Source: Paenibacillus sp. MAHUQ-63
GTDB taxonomy: Bacteria; Bacillota; Bacilli; Paenibacillales; NBRC-103111
Length of the DNA: 64,000 nucleotides
NCBI RefSeq assembly: GCF_028765165.1
Contig: NZ_JARADB010000006.1
Span: 186,001 to 250,000, forward strand
Reading direction: 5' to 3'
The notes beneath the pieces were generated by a model, which made no database searches, was not told where the DNA came from, and saw only the letters and a program-made list of their open reading frames with translations. A program made the translations under genes and the position numbers. Shown one piece after another: positions 31,955 through 40,312 of the stretch. Each line of letters begins with the position of its first letter. Position 1 is the first letter of the stretch.

Positions 31955-31963
31955 TATTGTATG
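31955..31963 (-). promoter_or_regulatory. SigK-like -10 of detached gerPF
   Basis: Minus strand CATACAATA fits CATANNNTA at every fixed position; the -35 AC is not convincing. Confidence 0.5.
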
Positions 31964-32121
31964 TACACAGAAGCCCATCTGCCACTCAGAGGTCGTAGAA
32001 ACGCCCCGACTAAGGTCTAGGATCAAATACCGTCCGCGGTCCGTTTTGGCCAGACGCGATTTTACCTAGAATAAAGACATGAACAAGAGCACAGCACATA
32101 ACGAAAGGCGGTGACAAAATC

Positions 32122-32418
32122 ATGAAAAGAAATACGGGCTTAGCCGCTCTGCTAATCGCATTCGGCGCATTGATTCTGCTAAACAAGCTGGGCATTCACT
32201 TGGGACCGTTCATCGGTTCGGTGATGGAATACCTCATTCCGATCGCCATGGTCGGTCTGGGCTACATCGGCATCCAGAACGGCAATAAATTCGGATGGAT
32301 CATTGCAGGGATTGGCGGTGTCATCCTGCTTGGCAAATTGGCCGGATGGATCATTATTCTCCTGGCGATTGGATTGATTGGTTACGGGGTTTCGATGTTG
32401 ACTAGAAGAACCGTGTAA
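32122..32418 (+). CDS. Small membrane protein, LiaI/DUF5668-like
   Basis: 98 residues, four hydrophobic segments: TGLAALLIAFGALILLNKLGIHLGPF, YLIPIAMVGLGYIGI, FGWIIAGIGGVILLG, WIIILLAIGLIGYGVSML. This is the pattern of the LiaI/LiaF-type transmembrane region. It leads the PspA-PspC-PspA genes (42-bp gap), fitting a membrane anchor for PspA as LiaI is for LiaH. Inference from order and topology. Confidence 0.75.
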   Translation: MKRNTGLAALLIAFGALILLNKLGIHLGPFIGSVMEYLIPIAMVGLGYIGIQNGNKFGWIIAGIGGVILLGKLAGWIIILLAIGLIGYGVSMLTRRTV

Positions 32419-32460
32419 ATAAGGTTGGCAAAACAGAGAGTGAAAAAGGTGGTATGAGAG

Positions 32461-33156
32461 ATGAGCCTATTTCGGCGCATGAGAGACATTACCGTAGCAT
32501 CCCTGAATGAACATTTGGAACGAGCCGAAGATCCGGTTCGGTTGATTGACCAGTACTTAGCTGCTCAGCGCGAACAGCTTCAACAGTCCGAGAGGCTGTA
32601 CCAGCAATGCGTAACGCACGCAGCTTCGCTCCGGCAGCAGTATCTGACGGCGCTGGAAACCAAAGAGAAGCGCGAGCATCAAGCGCTCTTGGCTCTCAAG
32701 GCCGGCGAAGAACATATGGCACGAATCGTGCTGCAAGAGAAGTTACAAGCGGAAGAGAAAAGCGAGCAGTACCGTGAATTGTATGAGCAAGCGAAGCAAT
32801 CCATCCTTGAATTGGATGAGGAGCTCCAGCAGCTCAAAGCCGATTACAAAGAAGTTGCCGACAAACGCAGCTACTACTTGGCCCGTATGGAATCCGCCAG
32901 GCTGCAGCAAAGAATGCATGCCCGCAGCAGCGTGTCGCAGGATGCGTCACCGCGGATGTTCGGCCGGTTGGAAGAGCGCGTATCCGATATGGAGCTTCAC
33001 GCAAGAACGCTCCGCGATGTAAGACGTATGGGCCGCGAAAGCTTTTACGGCGGGGGCAACCCGGCTGTAGACGCTGAGCTCGAGGCTCTGCGAAACAGAC
33101 TGAATCAGGAGGGAACAACCAATCATGAGCAAATTGTACCGCTCACGAAGAGATAA
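32461..33156 (+). CDS. pspA: PspA/IM30 (LiaH-like) envelope-stress protein, first copy
   Basis: 231 residues, almost wholly coiled coil. N-terminal amphipathic helix MSLFRRMRDITVASLNEHLERAEDPVRLIDQYL is typical of PspA/IM30/LiaH, which assemble on damaged membrane as ESCRT-III-like polymers. Codon order and length are normal. The 3' end overlaps pspC by 32 bases, so translation is coupled. A paralogue follows at 33590. Confidence 0.9.
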   Translation: MSLFRRMRDITVASLNEHLERAEDPVRLIDQYLAAQREQLQQSERLYQQCVTHAASLRQQYLTALETKEKREHQALLALKAGEEHMARIVLQEKLQAEEKSEQYRELYEQAKQSILELDEELQQLKADYKEVADKRSYYLARMESARLQQRMHARSSVSQDASPRMFGRLEERVSDMELHARTLRDVRRMGRESFYGGGNPAVDAELEALRNRLNQEGTTNHEQIVPLTKR

Positions 33157-33586
33157 GAAAGTGACCGGCCTGTGCGGCGGACTCGCCGAGGCCATGAATG
33201 TCGACGCGACGCTGCTGCGGTTGCTCGTGGTCATCACGACATTTTTCACCGGAGGAACCGTCCTCTTCATCTATTTCATCGCTGCAATCGTCATTCCGAA
33301 AGAGCCTGGCTACGACCACCCGCCGTATGACCCCTACGCCGGTTCGTACCGTCCGTACAATGGCGGCGGCTGGAACGCGCACAAGCCTTATCCGGGTCAA
33401 GTGCCTCCGCATCAGCAGCAAGCTGGCTTCGGCGGTCCGCATGCGGCCGGCCCAACGAACAACATTGATGAAATGATGAAAGATATCGAGAAGAAAGCTT
33501 TGCAAAGAGAAGTTGAAGAACTGAGAGCCAAAGTCGCTCGTTTCGAACAAAAACAACCAATTGATATTAAAAAAGGAGACGTGTAA
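33125..33586 (+). CDS. pspC: PspC-domain membrane protein
   Basis: 153 residues. The PspC domain (KLYRSRRDKKVTGLCGGLAEAMNVDATLLRLLVVITTFFTGGTVLFIYFIAAIVIPKE) carries one long membrane segment. A Pro/Tyr/Gly-rich stretch follows (~65-110) and then a coiled coil (MMKDIEKKALQREVEELRAKVARFEQK) that could pair with PspA. It overlaps the upstream pspA by 32 bases and is 3 bp from the second pspA. Confidence 0.9.
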   Translation: MSKLYRSRRDKKVTGLCGGLAEAMNVDATLLRLLVVITTFFTGGTVLFIYFIAAIVIPKEPGYDHPPYDPYAGSYRPYNGGGWNAHKPYPGQVPPHQQQAGFGGPHAAGPTNNIDEMMKDIEKKALQREVEELRAKVARFEQKQPIDIKKGDV

Positions 33587-33589
33587 ACC

Positions 33590-34276
33590 ATGGGAGTATT
33601 TACAAGAATGAAAGATATGACAGTAGCATCGATTCACGAGGTATTGGACAAAATTGAGGATCCGATCGTGATGCTGAATCAGTATCTGCGTGACATGGAG
33701 CAAGAAATCGCTCAGGCTGAAGTCACGGTAGCCAGACAAATCGCTTCCGAGCGCAAATTGAAACAACGCCTCGAGGAGTCCGTCCGCTTGGCTGCGGACC
33801 GTGAAGCCAAAGCTTCCGCAGCGATCAAGAACGGCCAAGAAGCTATTGCCCGCCAAGCCGTTGAAGAGAAGCTGTATCACGAAGATAAAATTGTCGAGTA
33901 CACGGATCTGCACGCTGCCGCTAAGGCCCATGCGGATGAGCTGACACAGCAGCTGCATGAAATGAAAGACGAATTCTACAAAATGCGCAATAAACGCAAC
34001 GAGCTCGTATCCCGCGCTCAGCTTGCAAAAGCCAAGAAGCAAATGGCGCAAGTATCCTACAACGGCGTTATCGAGAGCGGCAACGCATCCCGCGGCTTCC
34101 AACGCATGGAAGAGAAGATCATCCAGATGGAAGTCGAAGCGGAAATCGCCCGCAAGCCTTACGTATCCGCAGGTACAGTAAGCAGCTACACGCCGGTCGA
34201 TGTGGCGAAACAAGCGAAGGTCGACGAGCAGTTGAGCCTGTTGAAAGAGAAGCTGAACGGCAACGCTGCAGAGTAA
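33590..34276 (+). CDS. pspA: PspA/IM30 envelope-stress protein, second copy
   Basis: 228 residues, coiled coil, with the membrane-binding start MGVFTRMKDMTVASIHEVLDKIEDPIVMLNQYLRDMEQEI. It is closer to the IM30 consensus than the first copy and has the EKIIQMEVEAEIARK segment near the end. Last gene of the four-gene operon, followed by a terminator. Two PspA paralogues flanking PspC suggest hetero-oligomers. Confidence 0.92.
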   Translation: MGVFTRMKDMTVASIHEVLDKIEDPIVMLNQYLRDMEQEIAQAEVTVARQIASERKLKQRLEESVRLAADREAKASAAIKNGQEAIARQAVEEKLYHEDKIVEYTDLHAAAKAHADELTQQLHEMKDEFYKMRNKRNELVSRAQLAKAKKQMAQVSYNGVIESGNASRGFQRMEEKIIQMEVEAEIARKPYVSAGTVSSYTPVDVAKQAKVDEQLSLLKEKLNGNAAE

Positions 34277-34290
34277 GCTGCCGGTGTGCA

Positions 34291-34334
34291 TGGCCATCCT
34301 TAGGTAGATTTTGTGCCTGGGATGGCCTTTTTTT
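34291..34334 (+). terminator. Terminator of the Psp operon
   Basis: GGCCATCC ... GGATGGCC followed by T7. Confidence 0.88.
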
Positions 34335-34469
34335 GCGTTTTTTCGGAAGGAAGACAAGGGGATCTTCGTTCTTATTGTCAGATTTCCCGGGAAATATTGG
34401 GTTTAATGTCGAAAGGGAGGAAAGCCATACTAACTCTGTTCCAGATTTGAGTGAACGGGGGAGATTAGG

Positions 34470-35369
34470 ATGGCCGATAGAAAACGGTTGGCTGGCTTTT
34501 ATGCAATAGGTTTCATAATCTTCGTTGGGGCAGCCGGATGGACAGCGATGCATATCCATACCGAGCAAGCAGGACAAGGGCCCGGACAGGTGGGAGCAAG
34601 TGTGCCGGGTCTGATGCTGGGAAGCAGTCCTGAACCGGTATCGGAACAGGGAGGTCGGCAAGATGAGCAGGATGTCCCGGTTGTCGAGACGAGACATTTC
34701 TACTCCGGACCTCCGCATGCGCCATCTTCTCGGGACAAAGTCGCGTACTTGACCTTCGATGACGGGCCCTCCAAGAGCACAAGAGAAATTCTTCGCATTT
34801 TGAAAGGCTACGGTGTGCCGGCAACCTTCTTCGTCGTAGGAACGCAGTCCCCGGAAGGGAAGTCGCTTTATCGAGAAATCGCCGCTGAGGGGCACGCGCT
34901 TGGCAATCATACCTATTCGCACGATTATCACCGTATTTACCAATCCGCGGAGGCTTTCATGAAGGACGTGCGCAAGCTGGATCAACTGCTGGAGGAGACG
35001 ATCGGCTACCGGCCTGATATTCTGCGGTTTCCTGGAGGATCCAATAATCATTTGGGCAGGAAGTCCGGCGGCAAAGGAATCATGAGCAGGCTGGCCGGCA
35101 GGGTGCAGGAGGAAGGGTATCAGTATTTTGACTGGAACGTCAGCTCGACGGACGCCGCCGCTCCTGTTCAGGATAAAGAAATGATTATCGAATCCGTTTC
35201 CAACGCGAGCCGAGGGAAGAATCAAGTCATCGTCCTTATGCACGACAACACATACAAGAGAACGACGGTTGAGGCGCTGCCTGTCGTGATCCGCAAGCTG
35301 AAGATGGCGGGATTCCGCTTCGATAAGTTGGACAAATCTTCGTTCACGTTTCAATTCCTTAAGCCATAA
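34470..35369 (+). CDS. Membrane-anchored polysaccharide deacetylase (NodB/PdaA-like)
   Basis: 299 residues: N-terminal signal anchor (LAGFYAIGFIIFVGAAGWTAM), spacer to ~85, then a complete NodB domain: AYLTFDDGPSKSTREIL, LGNHTYSHDYHRI, ILRFPGGSNNH and QVIVLMHDN. The closest pattern is peptidoglycan N-acetylglucosamine/muramic deacetylases of Bacillales. The enzyme faces outside the membrane. Single gene after the Psp operon. Confidence 0.9.
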   Translation: MADRKRLAGFYAIGFIIFVGAAGWTAMHIHTEQAGQGPGQVGASVPGLMLGSSPEPVSEQGGRQDEQDVPVVETRHFYSGPPHAPSSRDKVAYLTFDDGPSKSTREILRILKGYGVPATFFVVGTQSPEGKSLYREIAAEGHALGNHTYSHDYHRIYQSAEAFMKDVRKLDQLLEETIGYRPDILRFPGGSNNHLGRKSGGKGIMSRLAGRVQEEGYQYFDWNVSSTDAAAPVQDKEMIIESVSNASRGKNQVIVLMHDNTYKRTTVEALPVVIRKLKMAGFRFDKLDKSSFTFQFLKP

Positions 35370-35428
35370 CTGTTGCGGATCCCGGTTCCTCTCGCTACGA
35401 TAGGAGTAGAAGAGAGGTGGGACCCGTC

Positions 35429-36334
35429 ATGATGCCGGATGTATTACAGTTAGGACCGTTACAGTTGCAAGGCAAACTGGCTGCGCTGCTGCTGGCGTGC
35501 GCACTGGGCTTATGGCTCATAAGGCGCTCGGGAAGGCTGTTCCGGGTGCAAGAGAATGGGAAGGACCGGGAAGAAATCCTGAGGACGAAGTCAATTGACG
35601 ATATCGTCTTTAACGGGGGCATGATCGTGCTTCTAACCTGGAAGTTCGGGGTTTTTCTCTCGCAGCCTTGGCTCCTATGGACAAGTCCGCTGAAGCTGCT
35701 GATGGTGACGGGCTCCGGAACGGAAATCATCTGGGGAGGCCTGCTGGCAGGCGGCTACATGTACGTTCATTTGCGGAAACTTCGTATCCCGGTATACTTA
35801 TTTCTTGATTTATGTGCGGCCGGTGCGACGGCTTCAATCTTGCTGTACAATGCGTTGGTTCCGGCATACGGATTGCCGACGGAGCTGCCTTGGGGAGTCG
35901 GCGCACAGGGTACCGTCTCCCGCTTTCATCCTTATGGGGTTTATGCGGCGCTGCTGCTGGTGCCATTGCTTGTGTGGCAGCTTGTTTATGCCGCTAGGAA
36001 GGTGAGTTTCGGGAGCGGTCTCCTATGGAAGTACTCGCTGATCTATGGCGGGGCTGCCGGGATGCTGGCCAGCTTCTTTGCGGCGGTTAAACCGGTGGCG
36101 ATGTATTTGAGTTTGGCGCAGCTCGTCTTTCTTTTCATGCTTACCGTTGGAATGCTCCTCCCTGCTTTGGCACATAATACAGGCAGAAGGGAGCTGAGTG
36201 CAATGAATCAGAACGATTCCAAAACCCAAATCCAGCAAGAACAGCAAAACAAAGAGCGCGAAAAGAACGCATCTTCCGGTAAAGAGGGGTTCGTCGATAA
36301 AAAGCTGGACGGACCTAACCGGCCATCGACATGA
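35429..36334 (+). CDS. Degenerate Lgt-like (prolipoprotein diacylglyceryl transferase family) membrane protein
   Basis: 301 residues from ATG 35429 behind GAGAGGTGG; seven or so membrane segments and a charged Gln/Glu/Lys tail (~260-301). The layout follows Lgt: N-terminal LGPLQLQGKLAALLLACALGLWLIRR, TEIIWGGLLAGGYMY (where Lgt has the HGG loop), AYGLPTELPWGVGA (Lgt YGxPTxLPWG) and FHPYGVYAALL (Lgt HPxxLYE). The catalytic RxGNFxNxE segment is missing: DLCAAGATASILLYNAL stands in its place, and the key His is gone. It is probably a non-catalytic paralogue. ATGA overlap with the next gene. Confidence 0.75.
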   Translation: MMPDVLQLGPLQLQGKLAALLLACALGLWLIRRSGRLFRVQENGKDREEILRTKSIDDIVFNGGMIVLLTWKFGVFLSQPWLLWTSPLKLLMVTGSGTEIIWGGLLAGGYMYVHLRKLRIPVYLFLDLCAAGATASILLYNALVPAYGLPTELPWGVGAQGTVSRFHPYGVYAALLLVPLLVWQLVYAARKVSFGSGLLWKYSLIYGGAAGMLASFFAAVKPVAMYLSLAQLVFLFMLTVGMLLPALAHNTGRRELSAMNQNDSKTQIQQEQQNKEREKNASSGKEGFVDKKLDGPNRPST

Positions 36335-36723
36335 GTCAAGATCCGAAGAAACCGGCTAAGGCCGCTGCGAAATCGGACAATCTTGACCCGTTCGAGATTA
36401 ATTTCCTGCCGCAATTCGAGCAGGGACGCGGCCCGCGAGAAGCGTTCGTCAACGAACACGGCGTCGTTATCGGCGACCATGAATATTCGTCCCCGAACTC
36501 TCCGCTGGAACAGTGGACGGAGGAGACCGACCCTACGGTCATGGCCGGAGACGAATGGGTTCATCCGTATAAGGATATTGGGTTCCATAGCGCTGAGAAT
36601 CGCGATTACTTTGAAAAAGGAATCGTGCCGCAAAGCGGTATTTATACGCATCCGGACAAAGATGTTTCGTACGAGCCGGGTGAAATTTCGAGTACTCGCA
36701 GGAAGGATGAGGCGGAAGCTTAA
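36331..36723 (+). CDS. Small acidic protein, DUF3905-like
   Basis: 130 residues, no signal or membrane segment. The core LDPFEINFLPQFEQGRGPREAFVNEHGVVIGDHEY, then GDEWVHPYKDIGFHSAENRDYFEKG, is conserved-looking and resembles DUF3905 proteins of spore formers (family recalled, not searched). Translationally coupled to the Lgt-like gene by ATGA, so the two probably act together. Function unknown. Confidence 0.65.
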   Translation: MSQDPKKPAKAAAKSDNLDPFEINFLPQFEQGRGPREAFVNEHGVVIGDHEYSSPNSPLEQWTEETDPTVMAGDEWVHPYKDIGFHSAENRDYFEKGIVPQSGIYTHPDKDVSYEPGEISSTRRKDEAEA

Positions 36724-36853
36724 TAGCTTTCGCTTTATTTCTGTTGGGACAGGCAAGGCTAAAAGACTTTGCATTCATCGTATTCGGATGTATAATATAA
36801 GCTGTAACGATTACGTTTTGAGAGTAACTATTAAATCCTAAGGGGTGGCACAT

Positions 36854-37291
36854 ATGGCAATGTCTTTTGATTCCTACATGAAAGATATGGTTAAACCGAT
36901 GAGAGAAGATTTGACTCGTCTGGGCGTTACGGAGCTTCTGACTCCGGAGCAAGTCGAGGAAGCAATGGAGAAGTCCAAAGACGGCACGATGCTGCTCGTC
37001 ATCAACTCGGTGTGCGGCTGCGCAGCAGGTCAATGCCGTCCGGGCGTGGCTAAAGCGCTGCAGAACGATACGCTGCCGACTTACACATATACAGTGTTCG
37101 CAGGTCAAGAGAAAGAAGCAACGGCCAAAGCGCGCGAATATTTGGCGCCTTACCCGCCTTCTTCCCCATCCATCGCTTTGTTCAAGAACGGTGAGCTGGC
37201 GCATTTCATCCAACGTCACCAAATTGAAGACCGCTCCGCTGATATGATCGCCGGCGATTTGATCGGTGCTTTCAATCAATATTGCAAATAA
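36854..37291 (+). CDS. Bacilliredoxin (BrxA/BrxB, YphP/YqiW family)
   Basis: 145 residues from ATG 36854 behind AAGGGG. The active-site CxC is in INSVCGCAAGQCRPGVAKAL, followed by GQEKEATAKAREYL, PPSSPSIALFKNGELAHFIQRHQIE and the FNQYC end. Bacilliredoxins remove bacillithiol from S-bacillithiolated proteins during oxidative stress in the cytosol. BrxA versus BrxB cannot be decided by eye. Confidence 0.93.
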   Translation: MAMSFDSYMKDMVKPMREDLTRLGVTELLTPEQVEEAMEKSKDGTMLLVINSVCGCAAGQCRPGVAKALQNDTLPTYTYTVFAGQEKEATAKAREYLAPYPPSSPSIALFKNGELAHFIQRHQIEDRSADMIAGDLIGAFNQYCK

Positions 37292-37464
37292 TTAACGGCA
37301 TAAACCTATCGGTACGACTCGCGATTGCGCATTTGGCAATGCGGGTCTTTTCCTTTTTGTGGGCGAAAATGTTGCGGTTGTCCTTTAATTTTGATGGTCA
37401 AGCGTCTATACTAGATTTCAAAGAGGTTTGGTTCACTACTTAAAGAGAAAAGGTGGAGAGAGGC

Positions 37465-38274
37465 ATGAGTTTGCAAGCGGAAATTATCGCAAAGCTCGGC
37501 GTGAAGCCGGAAATCGATGTTGATCAGGAAATTCGCAAGCGCGTGGATTTCTTGAAAGATTATGTGCTCGGCGCCAAAGCGAACGGCCTGCTGATTGCGA
37601 TAAGCGGCGGGATCGACAGCGCCGTAGCGACGGGGTTATGCAAGCAAGCGACGGATGAGCTGACCGCAGAGAAGGGCACCGAGTACAAGACAGTCGGCGT
37701 GTTCCAGCCTTATGGCCAGCAAGTGGACATCGAAGACAGCTATGCGGTAGCCAAAGCGTTCGACTTGAAATACCAAATCGAGAACAATATCGAAGAGGCT
37801 GTCGACGAAATCGCGATTGAAGTTGAGTACGGACTCAAGCATATCGGCGTTCACCAGCATGTAAGCCGCGGCGGCAAAGGCAACATCAAGGCGCGGACGC
37901 GCATGGTGATGCAGTATGCGCTTGCGTTCGAACTGGGCTTGATCGTCGTGGGCACCGACCATGCCTCCGAGGCGATCACGGGCTTCTTCACCAAGTATGG
38001 CGACGGTGCGGTCGACATTACGCCGCTTAGCACGCTGAACAAGCGGCAAGTGCGTGCGCTTGCAGCGAAGCTCGGCGTACCGCAGAGCGTGCTCGATAAG
38101 GCGCCGACGGCCGGCCTGTGGGACGGACAGACGGACGAGAACGAGCTTGGCATTACATACGGCGACAACAGCGACTACCTGGAAGGCAAGCAAATCGACC
38201 CTGCGGTCCAAGAGAAATTGGAGAAGCAGTATCTCAAAACGGAGCATAAACGGATCCCGATTCCGGGTATATAA
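37465..38274 (+). CDS. nadE: NH3-dependent NAD+ synthetase
   Basis: 269 residues from ATG 37465 behind GGTGGAGAGAGG. PP-loop LLIAISGGIDSAVATGL binds ATP; VGTDHASEAITGFFTKYGDGAVDITPL and KAPTAGLWDGQTDENELGITY are NadE hallmarks. No glutaminase domain, so ammonia is the nitrogen donor for amidation of nicotinic acid adenine dinucleotide. Single gene with its own terminator. Confidence 0.95.
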   Translation: MSLQAEIIAKLGVKPEIDVDQEIRKRVDFLKDYVLGAKANGLLIAISGGIDSAVATGLCKQATDELTAEKGTEYKTVGVFQPYGQQVDIEDSYAVAKAFDLKYQIENNIEEAVDEIAIEVEYGLKHIGVHQHVSRGGKGNIKARTRMVMQYALAFELGLIVVGTDHASEAITGFFTKYGDGAVDITPLSTLNKRQVRALAAKLGVPQSVLDKAPTAGLWDGQTDENELGITYGDNSDYLEGKQIDPAVQEKLEKQYLKTEHKRIPIPGI

Positions 38275-38310
38275 AAAATCCCCCCGACCTGATGTGGTTG
38301 GGGGGATTTT
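38274..38310 (+). terminator. Terminator of nadE
   Basis: AAAATCCCCCC / GGGGGGATTTT hairpin directly at the stop codon. Confidence 0.9.
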
Positions 38311-38442
38311 GTGCGTGTGAGGGGGCGGCGGGAGGCGGCGCCCCCTTGGTACGGCGGGGGCGGAGGCGGAGGCGGTTATGGGCTAAGGAGCGGGAGTGAC
38401 TGGCCGAAGGAGCGTGGGAGCTTCTTAGCCTAAAGTGCACGA

Positions 38443-38628
38443 TAACAGGAATTTCTCCTGTTAATTCTGTTGAATGAAGCACATGCGGACAGGATAGCTG
38501 GAAAACCTCCTGTTAATTCAGAGCAAAAGTGCCGCACGAGGCCGTTCTTCGCCGTTTTAACGGGAGTAATTCCTGTTATTCTTCCATAGGCCGATTGAGC
38601 GTTGGAATAGCGGGAGTTTTTCCTTTTA
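38443..38628. repeat. Four-dyad element, family B, copy 1 of locus 3
   Basis: 21-bp dyads at 38443, 38495, 38558 and 38608 (offsets 0, 52, 115, 165); outer motifs read TAACAGGA...CTCCTGTTA and TAGCGGGA...TCCTTTTA. It lies in the 870-bp gap 38275-39145 between nadE and the convergent aldo/keto reductase. The stretches 38311-38442 (Gly/GC-rich) and 38982-39098 contain nothing else recognisable. Confidence 0.83.
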
Positions 38629-38793
38629 ATTATGGGCGTCTGAGGTAGGAGTTCGACAGGCAGCGCTGCGAAACGCGGAGGGGTCAGGGAACGAGCGTTG
38701 CAATGAAATATTAGCCTAGAAGCGCATCGAAACCAGGCTAAGGTGAGTTGGTTTTGGCTTGGCAGGAGAAGATTCTGGAATGAGTAGCGCCGG

Positions 38794-38981
38794 TAACAGG
38801 AATTACTCCTGTTAATTCTGTTGTATGGAGCCCATGTGAACGGGATAACTGGAAAATCTCCTGTTAATTCAGAGCAAAAGTGCCGCACGAGGCCGATCTT
38901 CGCCGTTTTAACGGGAGTAATTCCTGTTATTCCTTCCGCAAGCCGATTGAGCAGCACAAATAAAAGGAAGAATTCCAGTTA
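38794..38981. repeat. Four-dyad element, family B, copy 2 of locus 3
   Basis: Dyads at 38794, 38846, 38909 and 38961; spacing 52/63/52. It shares long stretches with copy 1, including AGAGCAAAAGTGCCGCACGA. Tandem displacement 351 bp, with unrelated sequence between the copies (38629-38793). Confidence 0.83.
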
Positions 38982-39098
38982 AACCAACTCCCGCGCTTTC
39001 GTTTGAGCTGCTTCCGCACCCGTAATACTGTGTGGAGCAACGGTATAACCAAAGAACTACCGCCAACTTTTGGGACGATGGATTTGCATAACAACGCA

Positions 39099-39132
39099 AG
39101 AAAGGTTGAGGACACCTATCCTCAACCTTTCT
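39099..39132 (-). terminator. Terminator-like hairpin after the aldo/keto reductase gene
   Basis: Perfect 13-bp stem AGAAAGGTTGAGG/CCTCAACCTTTCT; the minus-strand T tract is weak. Confidence 0.65.
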
Positions 39133-39145
39133 ACATTGTAAAAAC

Positions 39146-40123
39146 CTAGGGCACACGCACGCCGCGAGAGCTCTCGAGCAACGTGTACCACTCTTCGCGC
39201 GTCAGGTTCTCCGAGACGCGCACGGCATCCCGGCATGCGAGCACGCGCTCCACGGAGGAAGTGCCGATAACCGGCTGAATACGAGCCGGATGCTTCATCA
39301 ACCAGCCGAGGACGATGGCCTCCGGCGTCGTTTCTTGCTCGGCGGCCAGCTTCTGCACGAGGGCCGCCGTCTTGACGATATTGTCCGGCGCATCGGGGAT
39401 GGCGCGCCCGGAGAATTTGCCTTGAGCCAGAGGGCCCCAAGCTTGGATCTGAATGTCCGCCATCTGGCAGTGCTCCAGGATGCCGTCTGCAAAGTTAACG
39501 CCTACGCCTGCCTTTTGATTGACCAGGATGCCCTGTTCGATCCAATCGAGGCGGGCCAGACTCATCTCCAGCTGGTTCACGACGAGCGGCTCCGGCAAGG
39601 AATTCTGAATGAAGCGCATTTGAGCGGCGGTCATGTTGGATACGCCGAAGTGGCGCACTTTGCCGGCCGAACGCAAAATGTTGAAAGCTTCAGCAATTTC
39701 CTCCGGCTCCATAAGCGGGTCCGGGCGGTGAAGCAGCAGAACGTCCAGGTGCTCGACACCGAGACGGCTAAGGATACCGTCGACAGACGGGATGATATGG
39801 CTTTTGCTGAAATCGAAACGCTGCGGGTTCACATCGTCCTGGAAGCGGATGCCCACTTTGGATTGCAGGATGATCTGGTCGCGCAGATCCGGTCTTTTTT
39901 TGAGGATATCGCCAAAAACGGTCTCGGCCTTGCCTCTTTTATAAATGTCCGCATGGTCGAACATCGTGATGCCGATGGAAAGAGCTGCTTCGACGGCCTT
40001 CTCGGCGATGACAGCGTCTTCTTTGGTAATTGGCGCAGCGGTCCAATCTCCGCCTAGTCCCATGCATCCGAAAACGACGCGGCTGTTCGATATTCCACGT
40101 TTCTCCAGTGGCATAATTCTCAT
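39146..40123 (-). CDS. Aldo/keto reductase
   Basis: 325 residues, start set by GGGAGG 9 bp upstream. AKR features: SRVVFGCMGLGGDW, GITMFDHADIYKRGKAETVFG (catalytic Asp/Tyr), ILQSKVGIRF (Lys), VLLLHRPDPLMEPEEIAEAF (His), GVSNMTAAQM and the NADPH-binding LGWLMKHPARIQPVIGTSSVERV. It is close to the YdhF-type oxidoreductases. Reduces aldehydes or ketones with NADPH in the cytosol; physiological substrate unknown. Confidence 0.92.
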   Translation of the reverse strand: MRIMPLEKRGISNSRVVFGCMGLGGDWTAAPITKEDAVIAEKAVEAALSIGITMFDHADIYKRGKAETVFGDILKKRPDLRDQIILQSKVGIRFQDDVNPQRFDFSKSHIIPSVDGILSRLGVEHLDVLLLHRPDPLMEPEEIAEAFNILRSAGKVRHFGVSNMTAAQMRFIQNSLPEPLVVNQLEMSLARLDWIEQGILVNQKAGVGVNFADGILEHCQMADIQIQAWGPLAQGKFSGRAIPDAPDNIVKTAALVQKLAAEQETTPEAIVLGWLMKHPARIQPVIGTSSVERVLACRDAVRVSENLTREEWYTLLESSRGVRVP

Positions 40124-40203
40124 GTATGATTGCCTCCCAGCATTTGGTCTATGTCCAGTATACCCCTTGTTCGGACCAGGCAGAAGAGCTGAAAATAGGG
40201 TAA

Positions 40204-40223
40204 CTTACTTACCTGGAAGTAAG
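40204..40223. promoter_or_regulatory. CTTACTT-N6-AAGTAAG palindrome
   Basis: Perfect 7-bp inverted repeat between the aldo/keto reductase and acpS genes. The form resembles operators of HxlR/MarR-type redox repressors, which often control such reductases. Confidence 0.45.
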
Positions 40224-40312
40224 CGAAGGCAAGCGAGCTCGCTTGACCGTAACCTCCGAATCGTGTACATTGAACGCAAAATGCTCAAGAGAAGCGGGGC
40301 TGGCAAACGACG

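Noticed and set aside
38430..38957. Long minus-strand reading frame (175 codons)
   Set aside because: It lies wholly within repeat locus 3, repeats its own sequence internally and has no ribosome site; the frame is a by-product of the duplicated elements.
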